Assembly (NCBI GenBank): GCA_028287865.1
Contig: JAQBOU010000253.1
Location: 1 to 36,243 of the forward strand
DNA: 36,243 nucleotides
Reading direction: 5' to 3'
Source: Mucilaginibacter sp.
GTDB taxonomy: Bacteria; Bacteroidota; Bacteroidia; Sphingobacteriales; Sphingobacteriaceae
Positions 1 through 8,562 of this stretch are shown piece after piece. Position 1 is the stretch's first letter; each line of letters opens with the position of its first letter. The position numbers and the translations under genes were made by a program. The notes under the pieces are model-generated. The model was not told the origin of the DNA. It saw nothing but the letters and a program-made list of their open reading frames with translations, and did no database searches.

Positions 1-1
1 T

Positions 2-295
2 GAACTGGCCATGCGGCTAGGTAATATCTTTACCATCTGCCGGAGCAAACAGCAGGCATTTAAGAGGCTGGCTATCTGGTATAATGACGTGGAGACGGCA
101 GGTGTCGAATCATTTAAGACCGTTTCAAAGTCCATCGAAAACCATTACCTGTCTATTCTGAACTTCTTCAATAACCGAAGCATTGATGCTTCGGCCGAAT
201 CTTTTAACGCAAAGATAAAAGCCTTCAGAGCTACTTCCAGAGGCGTTAGAGACACCACTTTCTTCCTGTTTAGACTAGCTAAAATCTATGCTTAA
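2..295 (+). CDS. IS transposase, C-terminal fragment (ISAon1/ISL3-like), cut by window edge
   Basis: The frame is open from base 2, before the ATG at 11, so the gene starts outside the window. The visible residues end in NNRSIDASAESFNAKIKAFRA and then FFLFRLAKIYA. This is the conserved C-terminal block of DDE transposases of the ISL3-like group annotated as ISAon1 family in Bacteroidota, and the E of SAESFNAK sits where the catalytic glutamate of such enzymes is expected. It would act on the ends of its own insertion sequence. The AT-rich stretch just after the stop probably holds the right end of the IS, but no terminal inverted repeat can be confirmed because the left end is absent. Family assignment is from memory of the motif. 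Whether the whole element is intact cannot be seen. Confidence 0.8.
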   Translation, partial: ELAMRLGNIFTICRSKQQAFKRLAIWYNDVETAGVESFKTVSKSIENHYLSILNFFNNRSIDASAESFNAKIKAFRATSRGVRDTTFFLFRLAKIYA

Positions 296-458
296 AAGCT
301 ATTCCCCCAAGAATTCAACTTGATCCATAATCTATTAAAGTACAATCAAATAAGTTATATCTTAGCTACTTAATTTAATTAAAAATAGATAGGATAAGTT
401 GACATAGTTGAATTTAGCTTTCTTGCCAGATTCGTAATTAACCAAACCGTAAATTTAC

Positions 459-665
459 ATGAACGTTGATAGCTTGCTTGGATTTCTTTCGCCCTTATCC
501 TTCTTAATTATAGGGGTCATGTATAGGTTCTCGCATAACGATAGATGGAGTAAAAATAAAAGACTGTGGCCGTACTTTATTATTGGTGGTTTATCATTGA
601 TGATTTTTAAAATCTTTAAATATTGGGTAATCATCTCCCAAATTATATCCCATTATTTATTTTAA
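459..665 (+). CDS. Small hypothetical membrane protein (68 aa)
   Basis: I do not recognise this ORF. It encodes two hydrophobic segments (about residues 4-22 and 41-66) separated by a basic, polar loop (HNDRWSKNKRLWP), which is reasonable for a small two-pass inner-membrane protein. No Shine-Dalgarno sequence and no clear promoter are visible. It lies between an IS end and the end of the MoxR cluster, so it could be accessory DNA or a chance ORF. Codon use is AT-rich. No function is proposed. Confidence 0.4.
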   Translation: MNVDSLLGFLSPLSFLIIGVMYRFSHNDRWSKNKRLWPYFIIGGLSLMIFKIFKYWVIISQIISHYLF

Positions 666-860
666 TATAAAGGAAGGTAAGTCAATGATTGAAAACTATG
701 AAGATCAGCCAAGGTTTAAGGCGACTTGAACAGAAATGAATTATCGAGTCGGCAGCCCATCTTGTGATCCAATTGAATCACACTAACTATTTCAACCCAC
801 TGTAATCAATAATTAAAAGGGGGTTTTGTACCTCTTAACATCTTGCTTCCTGGCGCTCTT
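666..860. other. Intergenic stretch with a 14-codon ORF behind a purine-rich RBS-like site
   Basis: There is no full gene here. An ATG at 685 follows AGGAAGG (671-677) at a good spacing, but the frame (MIENYEDQPRFKAT) stops at 729. This may be the decayed start of a lost gene or a coincidence. The rest of the stretch shows no hairpin or recognisable motif. Confidence 0.25.
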
Positions 861-2207
861 TTAAATTCTTTGTTTTGCCTTGAGCTCCAGGTAGCGGTTA
901 ATGGTATTGATGGTTAGGTTTTGCGGAGTGCTTAAAATAGACTGGATATTATATTTTGCCAGTTCTTTAACTATCAGTTTTTTATCGTAAGCAAACTTTT
1001 CGGCAATGGTTTTTATGTAAATTCCTTCCACATCGCCGGCAACGGTTTCACTTACTTTTTTAAGCTCGGTATTTTCAAAAAACACCACCAGCAATAAGTG
1101 GAACTTCGCGATCCGTTTTAAAAACGGAAGCTGCCTTTGCAAAGCCGACATACTTTCGTAATTCGTAAAAAACACCACGAGGCTACGCTGTTTGATTACG
1201 CTGCGAATGGTTGCATAAAGCAACTCCATGTTTGTTTCCAGGTAGCGGGTTTTCTCTTTATATAAAACCTCCAGTATTTTATTGATCTGCGTAGGGCGCT
1301 TATCGGCGGGTATTACGGCGCCTATTTTTTCAGCCACGGTGATCAGGCCCGCTTTATCTTCTTTTAGTAAAGCCACTTTTGATAATACCAGGCTGGCATT
1401 TATCGCATAATCCAACAGGCTCAGGCCGTCAAAAGGCATTTTCATCGCCCTTGATTTTTCAATTATGCAATATACATGCTGTGATTTTTCATCGGTGTAA
1501 GCATTGGTCATTAAATTACCCTGCCGTGCCGTTGCCTTCCAGTTTATGGTACGATAATCATCGCCCTGCACATAATTTTTTACCTGTTCAAATTCAAGGC
1601 TATGGCCCAGTCGGCGCATTTTTTTTATTCCAATGTCCGTCAAATTATTGGAGATGGCCATTAATTCAAACTTACGCATCTGCAAAAAAGAGGGGTAAAC
1701 CGGCAAGGTCTCTGCCTGGTTAAAATTATACCGTCGCCTTACTAAGCCCAACTGCGATTTAACAAACACCCTGATAAAGCCAAATTCGTACTCGCCGCGT
1801 TTTGTAGGACGCAGAACATAATTGATGAGTTTGCGTTGGCATGGCTTTAAATCCGTTTTAAACCAGATGTCTCTTTTTTGAAACTGGAATGGAATTTCAT
1901 CAATAATTCCAACGCTGATATTAAAAGGATACCAATTTTCAATATAGATGCCCAATTGATTATCATCACTGTTACTTAACCGTTCGGGTGCATGGCGTTT
2001 TGCAAACACACCTCTTTTAGTGCGATATAGCATCATCATATCGATAAAAGTGAGTAGCAGGAGCGTATAGAATACCAATTCGGGTATAATACCCAGCCAC
2101 GGAAAAAAGAAACCGAACATAAACAGTACTACGCAGCAGCCAAGCCCTGTAAACAGCCGGTTAGTTAAAAACAGGTTTTTATAAAATAGGCTGAATATTT
2201 TTTTCAC
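861..2207 (-). CDS. DUF58 domain membrane-anchored protein, MoxR cluster
   Basis: A 448-residue DUF58 protein with two membrane segments near the N-terminus (about residues 18-60), followed by a cytoplasmic or periplasmic beta-rich part and the hallmark DUF58 block DDYRTINWKATARQGNLMTN (about residues 215-235). The C-terminal half has a von Willebrand A-like fold in most relatives. The usual first MIDAS-like motif (DxSxSM or DKGRxM) here reads EKSRAM, so the leading Asp is a Glu. DUF58 proteins are typically encoded next to MoxR ATPases and are thought to be their partners in maturation of metal- or envelope-associated complexes. The gene is last in a minus-strand run, 49 bp after moxR. Start chosen at the ATG preceding KKIFSLFYKN. 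Confidence 0.9.
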   Translation of the reverse strand: MKKIFSLFYKNLFLTNRLFTGLGCCVVLFMFGFFFPWLGIIPELVFYTLLLLTFIDMMMLYRTKRGVFAKRHAPERLSNSDDNQLGIYIENWYPFNISVGIIDEIPFQFQKRDIWFKTDLKPCQRKLINYVLRPTKRGEYEFGFIRVFVKSQLGLVRRRYNFNQAETLPVYPSFLQMRKFELMAISNNLTDIGIKKMRRLGHSLEFEQVKNYVQGDDYRTINWKATARQGNLMTNAYTDEKSQHVYCIIEKSRAMKMPFDGLSLLDYAINASLVLSKVALLKEDKAGLITVAEKIGAVIPADKRPTQINKILEVLYKEKTRYLETNMELLYATIRSVIKQRSLVVFFTNYESMSALQRQLPFLKRIAKFHLLLVVFFENTELKKVSETVAGDVEGIYIKTIAEKFAYDKKLIVKELAKYNIQSILSTPQNLTINTINRYLELKAKQRI

Positions 2208-2256
2208 GCAGATATAATAATTAGACTTTGACCGGCTTTAAATTTTGGCTTTCACC

Positions 2257-3234
2257 TTATCTAGGGACTTCAATTTTTTGAATAAGCTGTGCTATCACGT
2301 CATCGGGCGTTACACCTTCCATCTCTTTTTCGGGGGTAAGCATAATCCGGTGCCTTAGCACGGGGGCTGCCACGTAAATAACATCATCAGGCGTAATAAA
2401 ATCGCGGCCTTTAATGGCAGCTATTGCCTTTGCCGAATTTACTATAGCTAGCGAAGCACGCGGCGAGCCGCCCAGGTACAGCGATTTATTATTGCGGGTT
2501 TCGTGAATGATCTTAGCTACATAAATCAATAGTTTTTCGTCAACGTGGAGACCTAAAACCTGCTGGCGCAATGCAACTATCTCCCCTCCGGATAATACAG
2601 GCGTAATATCTTTAAGCTGATCGGTTGTTTTGTGCTGATGTTGCCTGGTAATAATGGCTATTTCCTCATCAAGGGACGGGTACTGTATTTCTATCTTAAA
2701 AATAAACCGGTCCAGCTGGGCTTCGGGCAAGCGATAGGTGCCTTCATGTTCCACCGGGTTTTGCGTGGCCAAAACGGTAAACGGCTCTTCCATTTTATAG
2801 GTTTTTCCATCTATAGTTAGCTGGCGCTCTTCCATCACCTCAAATAAGGCCGATTGTGTTTTAGCGGGCGCCCGGTTTATCTCATCAATCAGGATGATGT
2901 TACCGAAAATAGGGCCGTGTTTAAATTCAAAATCAGCAGTTTTTGGATTAAAAACCGAAGTGCCCAAAATATCCGAAGGCATCAGATCCGGCGTAAACTG
3001 GATACGTGAATATTTTGCTTCAATTGATTTTGCGATCAGCTTGGCCGTTAAAGTTTTGGCCACACCTGGCACACCTTCAATTAAAATATGTCCGTCTGCC
3101 AGTATGCCTGCAATAAGCAGGTCAATACTGCTATGCTGGCCAACAATTATTTTGGCAATTGTCGCCTTTATTTGTTCAACAGCAGTATTGAGCTTGCTAA
3201 GGTCTGTTCTTTGTTCAAATAATTCATCTTCCAT
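2257..3234 (-). CDS. MoxR family AAA+ ATPase
   Basis: A 325-residue AAA+ ATPase of normal length for the MoxR family. Visible motifs are Walker A GVPGVAKT (about residues 55-62), Walker B ILIDEINRAP (about 114-123), the sensor segment ATQNPVEHEGTYRLPEAQLD with its arginine-containing RF, and a C-terminal lid with SPRASL (sensor 2 region). MoxR proteins are cytoplasmic ATP-driven chaperones acting with vWA/DUF58 partners to activate or assemble protein complexes. Here it is followed by DUF58 and preceded by a DUF4350 gene with only 2 bp between stop and start, so co-expression is expected. The substrate complex is not evident from the sequence. Confidence 0.95.
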   Translation of the reverse strand: MEDELFEQRTDLSKLNTAVEQIKATIAKIIVGQHSSIDLLIAGILADGHILIEGVPGVAKTLTAKLIAKSIEAKYSRIQFTPDLMPSDILGTSVFNPKTADFEFKHGPIFGNIILIDEINRAPAKTQSALFEVMEERQLTIDGKTYKMEEPFTVLATQNPVEHEGTYRLPEAQLDRFIFKIEIQYPSLDEEIAIITRQHQHKTTDQLKDITPVLSGGEIVALRQQVLGLHVDEKLLIYVAKIIHETRNNKSLYLGGSPRASLAIVNSAKAIAAIKGRDFITPDDVIYVAAPVLRHRIMLTPEKEMEGVTPDDVIAQLIQKIEVPR

Positions 3235-3236
3235 AT

Positions 3237-4415
3237 TTACCTGGATTTGATATAAAATTGTTCTATAAGTTTGTTTAATTCAATTAGTTCGTGATCAGTG
3301 ATCCTGTCTTGTACGGTGATGTATTTAATATAATTAACCAGTTCATTTGCCAGCGAACGGTTAATATCCAATTTTGCCGTAAGCTTTTGCACAAATTCGT
3401 CATCCAGTTTATTGGTTTTTAACTGGTGCTCATCCCTTAGGTGTTCTAAAAAATAGAGGATCTTTTTTTGGGCGATATTAACATTGTTTCGCTTTTCGTA
3501 ATAAACCTGCCCCACCACGTTAACAAACTCTAAGGTTGAATTGCTTAGTGGTTCAATAACCGGGATAATGCGCTGCCGGCGCTTCATTTCAAAAAGAACA
3601 AAGATCAATAAGCTAAAAATAGCAATATAGTACGCCCATTGTAATGCCGGGTTACTCAAAAATACCCGCATTGGTGAAGCATTCCCGCCATTACCCTGCG
3701 AATAATATTCGTCAACAACCAGCCGGTTAGTGCTTTTTATGAAAGACAATGCAGTGGCGGCATAAACGGCGCCCTGGTAATTGAGCAAACTATAATTACT
3801 GAAAGATTTTGGATTTGACATGAGGTATAACGATCCTTTGCCAAAGCTGTATTTTATGAAGTTAGCCTGATGATCCACATTTTCGCCGATTACAACTGTG
3901 TGTAACGTATCAAACTTACTAAAGTAAATACTCCCTGCGCCCTTGTCTAAGGTATACAGCTTTTTTGTATCTAAATTAGGATTAAGGAATCGCACAGGCA
4001 TATTTTCCTGTTTTATGGTGTATTTATATTCTGTGCTGATGTCCAGATTTTTATTGAGCAAGGTCCCAAAATATTGGGCGGCAATAAAAACATCGTTACC
4101 CGCCTTTATATATTTAATAAGTTGCGTATAATCTGCTGTCGACAGCTCAATTTCCGGGCAGATAATCAGGTAGGACGACTTTGATATTGAATCTTCAGCA
4201 ATTACATTGTAAACAGGCTGGCGGTAAGTGATTATTTGCGAGCCATGGAAAATATCGTTAAGGCGGTTATTTAAAATATAAGTACCAAAAGGTATTTTGT
4301 CTTTACTGCTTAAAGTATTGGACCAGTCAATTTTTTTAGGCCGGTTTAACTGCGCAAGGATATAAATAAGAAGTATTACGCCGCCCACTATTAAATATAA
4401 TTTCAAACTTTTCAT
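3237..4415 (-). CDS. DUF4350 domain membrane protein
   Basis: A 392-residue protein with an N-terminal membrane anchor (about residues 4-22), a soluble alpha/beta domain with GTYILNNRLNDIF near its beginning that matches the DUF4350 type, a second membrane helix (about 258-278, ending in basic MKRRQR), and a helical cytoplasmic C-terminus. DUF4350 proteins are common in MoxR/DUF58/DUF4129 operons of Bacteroidota, and their biochemical role is unknown. The start overlaps the stop of the upstream DUF4129 gene by 4 bp (ATGA), which points to translational coupling. The order of domains and topology are read from hydrophobicity by eye. Confidence 0.85.
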   Translation of the reverse strand: MKSLKLYLIVGGVILLIYILAQLNRPKKIDWSNTLSSKDKIPFGTYILNNRLNDIFHGSQIITYRQPVYNVIAEDSISKSSYLIICPEIELSTADYTQLIKYIKAGNDVFIAAQYFGTLLNKNLDISTEYKYTIKQENMPVRFLNPNLDTKKLYTLDKGAGSIYFSKFDTLHTVVIGENVDHQANFIKYSFGKGSLYLMSNPKSFSNYSLLNYQGAVYAATALSFIKSTNRLVVDEYYSQGNGGNASPMRVFLSNPALQWAYYIAIFSLLIFVLFEMKRRQRIIPVIEPLSNSTLEFVNVVGQVYYEKRNNVNIAQKKILYFLEHLRDEHQLKTNKLDDEFVQKLTAKLDINRSLANELVNYIKYITVQDRITDHELIELNKLIEQFYIKSR

Positions 4416-5140
4416 GGCAGGCGATTTTTAAAGTTTTGAAATAGCTCGTTAATGCTGGTAAAAGCCTGCTTATCAATTAAAAAATTGCCGTACCAAGCGT
4501 ATTCAAATTGCCTGGTAAGTAAACCAAAAATGTGTTTCTGTTCCGGGTCTTTTAATTCATACAAATAGGCAGCATTAGTTTTATCAATCTGCCAATGGAT
4601 TAAATTATTATCGCTTAATTGTTTTAAGCATTTTAAATATTGTAACCGTACAGCAAGGCGGTAATTATGCTGAGCGGCTGCTTTTTCAATTTCATCATCG
4701 AAATTTATTTCATGAATATTTTCGAGTGATTCACTATATGGGACGTTTATTTTTTGGGCCTCACCGCGTAATATCCTGATTGCGTCAATACCGAGCGATT
4801 TAAATATTACGAAGATCAAAAGCGCCGCAGCGAGCGCTAAGAAAAAGTATTTTACAATGGTTCCTCCAAACGGAATGCGGTTGAAAAAATTAGAAATGGC
4901 GTTCCATAACCAATTCCAGAAAACCTCCCATACGGAGATCCTATCAGGAGAATTGCCATTGTATTTAAAATCTTTGTCGGCCTTAAACTTAGCTATAGCT
5001 TGTGCATTAAAAATTTTTACCTGAACTTTTGACGTATCAGGTTTAATTTTTGCAGGTTGTTTTTTACTAACGGCAAACGCTGTGCTTAACAGTAAAAATG
5101 TAAGCATCAGGGCAGCAGTAATAGTAAATAACTTTAGCAT
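4412..5140 (-). CDS. DUF4129 domain protein with signal peptide, MoxR cluster
   Basis: The ORF track begins at 5179, but the second Met (start 5140) is preferred. It gives a clean signal peptide (MLKLFTITAALMLTFLLLSTAFA) and sits 4 bp after the stop of the upstream gene, whereas the longer start would put a charged extension in front of it and overlap that gene by 35 bp. A membrane helix follows in mid-protein (FFLALAAALLIFVIF), then the C-terminal DUF4129 helical domain (YRLAVRLQYLKCLKQLSDN ... EYAWYGN). DUF4129 is often fused to transglutaminase-like proteins or encoded by MoxR operons. Here it stands alone. Its exact role is unknown; an envelope scaffold in the MoxR system is inferred. Confidence 0.8.
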   Translation of the reverse strand: MLKLFTITAALMLTFLLLSTAFAVSKKQPAKIKPDTSKVQVKIFNAQAIAKFKADKDFKYNGNSPDRISVWEVFWNWLWNAISNFFNRIPFGGTIVKYFFLALAAALLIFVIFKSLGIDAIRILRGEAQKINVPYSESLENIHEINFDDEIEKAAAQHNYRLAVRLQYLKCLKQLSDNNLIHWQIDKTNAAYLYELKDPEQKHIFGLLTRQFEYAWYGNFLIDKQAFTSINELFQNFKNRLP

Positions 5141-5144
5141 AAAC

Positions 5145-6029
5145 TTAGTACTCTTCGGAAGGTAAAGTTGAATGGTCATCAGGATTTATACCTAACCTGG
5201 CTATACGATTGAGCAGGCCGGTGCCATTTTTCTCTTCTTCGAGGTTAAAATAACACAGGCATACTGCTATAGCAGGTAAAACATAGGCAAGTAACAATAT
5301 ATTCCGCAGGATGCTGAAAAGAATAATAAGTGGAGTGGTAAAACTGTGAAGCGAAAAAAACTTGCTCCCCATAGTGATACTGCTTATAGGGATACTGATA
5401 AGAGCACCTGCTACCCCAATTATTAATGACATGATGAATATCACACCAAATACAAGCCACCAATTATCTTTAATAAGCCTGAAGCTTTTGTTGAACGCAT
5501 ACCTGAATGAAGAATTCTCAATAACTATGATAGGGATAATAAGGTAAGTAATGGGTAACAGGTAAATTCCGGGAATTAAGCACAACATACATCCAATAAC
5601 AATAATAAAAAATATCAATATGCCGCTTCCCATCACCCTAAAGAAATAGTATTTAAAATACCCCCATACTTCTGCCAAAGTGGGCGTGGTATTGTTTTTT
5701 TGCAGATAAACAGAAATGTAACACAGCGTAACCAGGTGAATAAACACCTGTGTAAATACCGTTATAAAAGCGTTTAACATGGCTGACAGCGCGTAGGATA
5801 AAGGCCTTGACGTAGTATTATTATAGGAGCTGGAACCAAATGTCTGCAACGAGGTGGTTATATTCATATAGGTAAACACTGTTGAAACAGTGCTTATCAC
5901 TATAAAAAAACCACATATTATAAATAATGCTTTAAATAGTGGTTTAAAATTTTCCTTTAAAAAAATGAACGAGTCGTTGATGATCTGGCCAAAGTCGCGT
6001 AAATGTCTAAGTTCAATAGGTTGTTTCAT
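5145..6029 (-). CDS. Polytopic membrane protein of the MoxR cluster (294 aa)
   Basis: The protein has an amphipathic N-terminus (LRDFGQIINDSFIFLKENF) followed by about six hydrophobic segments and a charged C-terminal tail (NPDDHSTLPSEEY). The N-terminal FGQIIxxSFxFLKENFKPL pattern resembles DUF975/YciC-like membrane proteins and glycerophosphodiester phosphodiesterase membrane domains, but there is no catalytic domain and the match is by appearance only. The gene overlaps the upstream SpoIIM-like gene by 17 bp and precedes the DUF4129 gene by 4 bp, so it belongs to the same operon. The likely role is an integral membrane component of the complex served by MoxR; this is inference from position. 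Confidence 0.75.
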   Translation of the reverse strand: MKQPIELRHLRDFGQIINDSFIFLKENFKPLFKALFIICGFFIVISTVSTVFTYMNITTSLQTFGSSSYNNTTSRPLSYALSAMLNAFITVFTQVFIHLVTLCYISVYLQKNNTTPTLAEVWGYFKYYFFRVMGSGILIFFIIVIGCMLCLIPGIYLLPITYLIIPIIVIENSSFRYAFNKSFRLIKDNWWLVFGVIFIMSLIIGVAGALISIPISSITMGSKFFSLHSFTTPLIILFSILRNILLLAYVLPAIAVCLCYFNLEEEKNGTGLLNRIARLGINPDDHSTLPSEEY

Positions 6030-6990
6030 TAATGTTGGGGTTATTGTGATTGATTTTTCGGTTTAGGTTTGCGGGATATAGTATTACATACCATATAATA
6101 AATGAGAGAGATAAAATTAAAATAGTAAGGCTGAGCCAAACAGGCATTTCGGTATGCCGGGTAACAAATCCCTCGAAAAAGGCAGCGGTTAAAAATACGG
6201 GTATCAGGCCAATTCCAATTTTTAATCCGTCTTTTGCGCCGTTTTTTACAGATACGATCCGTTTATATGTTTTGGGAAACAATAAACTGTTACCTAAGAT
6301 TAGTCCGGCACCGCCTGCCAGTATTATAGCAGATATTTCCAGGGTTCCGTGCAGCCATATTACAAGTATAGACTGCCAGCCCAGGCCTTTGCTAAAAAAG
6401 TAATATTCAAATGATCCAAGCATAATTCCGTTAAGCATTAACTGGTAGATGCTTCCCACCGAAAAAATAATCCCCATCACAAACGTTATCAATTCAACCT
6501 TTATATTATTAAATGCTATCTGGACGAACATTAAAAATGGGCTGCCATGTTTATATACACCGAATGGATCGCCCTTTGCAATGTTTTCGTTGGTCTTGTT
6601 CATGTATTCGTCGCCTAATATCAGCCTGATAAAGTTATGATCGTACTTAGCAGAAAGCGCCCCCATCAGGCTAAATGCCATAAAAAACAAAAAAGAATAC
6701 AATAAGGGTTTGCGATGTTTATAAAAAACCAGGGGCAATTCATGTTTCCAGAAAGTAATAAACCTGCTGGTTTTTTCTTTTTTGTTTTTATAGATGGTTT
6801 GGTGAAAGGTTGCGGCAAGTCCGTTTAAATATTTGGTTGTATTTGATTTTGGATAAAATGTTTTAGCATAGGCCAGATCGTCTGTTATGCTGATAAAAGA
6901 TTCGGCAAGTTCATCAGGCCCCGCTGCTTTTAAATCCTCATAATCTTTCCACCTTTGGGTATTTTGTTTTATAAACAAAGCTTCGCGCAT
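6013..6990 (-). CDS. SpoIIM-like (stage II sporulation protein M family) membrane protein
   Basis: A 325-residue protein with a soluble N-terminal helical part (about 1-100, WKDYEDLKAAGPDELAESFI) and then about six membrane segments. The motif WLHGTLEISAIILAGGAGLILG (about residues 220-241) is the signature of the SpoIIM/DUF95 family. In spore formers SpoIIM helps peptidoglycan remodelling at engulfment. In non-spore-forming Bacteroidota the homologue is regularly paired with RDD and MoxR genes and its function is unknown. It is the first gene of the minus-strand operon and is divergent from the RDD gene with only 85 bp between starts. Confidence 0.88.
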   Translation of the reverse strand: MREALFIKQNTQRWKDYEDLKAAGPDELAESFISITDDLAYAKTFYPKSNTTKYLNGLAATFHQTIYKNKKEKTSRFITFWKHELPLVFYKHRKPLLYSFLFFMAFSLMGALSAKYDHNFIRLILGDEYMNKTNENIAKGDPFGVYKHGSPFLMFVQIAFNNIKVELITFVMGIIFSVGSIYQLMLNGIMLGSFEYYFFSKGLGWQSILVIWLHGTLEISAIILAGGAGLILGNSLLFPKTYKRIVSVKNGAKDGLKIGIGLIPVFLTAAFFEGFVTRHTEMPVWLSLTILILSLSFIIWYVILYPANLNRKINHNNPNINETTY

Positions 6991-7060
6991 TCTGCGTTCT
7001 ATTTTTCTTTAAAATTATCATAAAACTTTAAACTGCAACTATAAATCTCCCGAACAATTT

Positions 7061-7068
7061 TATATTTG
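7061..7068 (+). promoter_or_regulatory. TAnnTTTG -7-like element before RDD gene
   Basis: TATATTTG matches the Bacteroidota -7 consensus TAnnTTTG in the 85-bp divergent gap. No convincing TTTG -33 box lies 19-21 bp upstream, and the ATG is only 7 bp downstream, so a real promoter here would make a nearly leaderless mRNA. It may be coincidental in AT-rich DNA. Confidence 0.3.
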
Positions 7069-7075
7069 TTTAAAG

Positions 7076-7807
7076 ATGGAAATAATTACAGTACGCACCA
7101 CTCAAAATATTGATATTGATTATGAAATAGGAGGCCTTGGCGAACGGATTTTGGCCTATATGATTGACCTCGGGATTTTTGTAGCGCTCAGTATAATAGG
7201 TGGTATTTTATCGGTAAGTTTATTCAACAATGGCGGCGGTATTAGCGTGTATTTTATTGTTATTGGCGTAATGCTGCTTTTTTATGACCTTGTTTGCGAA
7301 AGTCTTTTTAACGGACAAAGCCTGGGGAAAAGAATAATGAAAATAAGGGTGATCAGTTTAGATGGAACAAGGCCCAAATTCAGCCAGTATCTGTTACGCT
7401 GGCTTTTCAGGATAATAGATTTTTCACTTACCTCCTATTTGGCAGGGCTCCTCACTATCATATTAACAGATAACGGGCAGCGTATTGGTGATTTAGTTGC
7501 CGGAACGGCTATCATCAGAACCATCCCAAGGTCAACAATGAATAATATTATCTTCCATAACGTTGACGATAATTATCAGCCGGTATTTATACAATCAACT
7601 CAGTTAAGCGATCAGGACATAGCATTGATACATGAGGTAATTAATAATTATTTAAAAACCGGTAATAGCGTACTTGTTTACAATATGGCCGATAAAATAA
7701 GAGAGCATTTATCTGTATCGCTGCCGCCAAATATGAACAGCATGCTTTTTTTGCAAACCATTGTAAAAGATTATAGTCACCTTACCGCTCAGGCCGATGC
7801 TTTATAA
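7076..7807 (+). CDS. RDD family membrane protein
   Basis: A 243-residue RDD protein. The N-terminal strand VRTTQNIDIDYEIGGLGERILAYMIDLG contains the conserved Arg-x-x-Ala/x-Asp pattern of RDD proteins (GERILAYMIDL). Further conserved pieces are NGQSLGKRIMKIRVI, LLRWLFRIIDF and NGQRIGDLVAGTAIIR. Three to four membrane segments lie between residues 20 and 150, followed by a soluble C-terminal helical tail (about 170-243) that could contact a partner. RDD proteins are poorly understood and some influence ion transport. Divergent pairing with the SpoIIM/MoxR operon is recurrent in Bacteroidota and suggests joint function. It converges with the DUF2752 gene with a 19-bp overlap at the 3' ends. Confidence 0.9.
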   Translation: MEIITVRTTQNIDIDYEIGGLGERILAYMIDLGIFVALSIIGGILSVSLFNNGGGISVYFIVIGVMLLFYDLVCESLFNGQSLGKRIMKIRVISLDGTRPKFSQYLLRWLFRIIDFSLTSYLAGLLTIILTDNGQRIGDLVAGTAIIRTIPRSTMNNIIFHNVDDNYQPVFIQSTQLSDQDIALIHEVINNYLKTGNSVLVYNMADKIREHLSVSLPPNMNSMLFLQTIVKDYSHLTAQADAL

Positions 7808-8112
7808 TGCGCATAGCCCCAAAGCTTAATGCTGTAACTAACAATAATAATTGCCACAACGCTGATATACAAAATATTCTTAATGGTGTGGTGGTTGTTT
7901 AAGCGGTACTTAATATCAAAAAGTAAGAAAGCGCACATTATTAAAACAGGAATTGTTGCAGGGTAAAGAAGGAGACTTTCCCTTAAATCTCCTTTTAATA
8001 AGGCAATAAAAGATCTTTGAAAGCCGCAGCCCGGACAATCAATTCCGAAAATTGATTTATAGGCACATGGCAGCATGTGCTTCTCCAGCCAATTTATCAC
8101 CTCCATTGTCAT
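7789..8112 (-). CDS. DUF2752 small membrane protein
   Basis: A 107-residue protein whose N-terminal half carries the DUF2752 signature LPCAYKSIFGIDCPGCGFQRSFIALLKGDL, with the cysteine cluster CPGCG (about residues 25-29). Two hydrophobic helices follow (about 50-67 and 77-95). DUF2752 proteins are short membrane proteins of unknown function. The CPxCG pair may be a metal or redox site, but this is not established. It lies 18 bp downstream of the CCC-motif gene on the same strand, so the two are probably co-transcribed. Its 3' end overlaps the convergent RDD gene by 19 bp. Confidence 0.88.
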   Translation of the reverse strand: MTMEVINWLEKHMLPCAYKSIFGIDCPGCGFQRSFIALLKGDLRESLLLYPATIPVLIMCAFLLFDIKYRLNNHHTIKNILYISVVAIIIVSYSIKLWGYAHYKASA

Positions 8113-8130
8113 CAGACGTAAAATCGTTTG

Positions 8131-8424
8131 TTATTGTTGATTCATATTGCTTAAGATACTTAAAGCGGTACCGCCCACTACAATAAAATACAATGTATAT
8201 AAGCCACCAAGTACAGTACCTATAATAGACATAATAAAGCCTGCGTTTAATGAACTATACCCATCATAAAGAGCCGGATTTTCCCTGTAAAGCTTTCTTC
8301 CCCTGCCTGAAAGTGCTATTCCGATAATGCCTAAAATAAGGCCGACAAAGAAACAGCCAAATACTAATGAACAAATGCCAAGAACAAGTACTGCGGTTGC
8401 GTTTGGTAAAGTTTGTTTTTCCAT
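8131..8424 (-). CDS. CCC-motif/DUF4190-like small membrane protein with a degenerate CCC motif
   Basis: A 97-residue two-pass membrane protein with NATAVLVLGICSLVFGCFFVGLILGIIGIALS followed by RKLYRENPALYDGYSSLNAGFIMSIIGTVLGGLY. This layout matches the Bacteroidota 'CCC motif membrane protein' family (DUF4190-like), which is frequently paired with DUF2752 genes as here. The run of cysteines that gives the family its name is reduced to GCFF in this copy. Function is unknown in the family. It is divergent from the serine dehydratase gene. Confidence 0.82.
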   Translation of the reverse strand: MEKQTLPNATAVLVLGICSLVFGCFFVGLILGIIGIALSGRGRKLYRENPALYDGYSSLNAGFIMSIIGTVLGGLYTLYFIVVGGTALSILSNMNQQ

Positions 8425-8554
8425 TTTTTTAATTGTGATAAGCGGTTGATATGTAATGCAAAGTATAAATATTTTTTTATTTCAAGTGGCGTTTAATAAT
8501 AAATTTTTCACAATTGCTATTTGTTCATTCATTATTAAATGGCCTCATTATGCG

Positions 8555-8562
8555 TAAGTTTG
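8555..8562 (+). promoter_or_regulatory. TAnnTTTG -7-like element before serine dehydratase
   Basis: TAAGTTTG matches the Bacteroidota -7 consensus but ends only 4 bp before the ATG at 8567. The nearest TTTG (8520-8523) is 31 bp upstream, too far for the usual 19-21 bp. Either the mRNA is leaderless or the match is chance. Confidence 0.3.
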
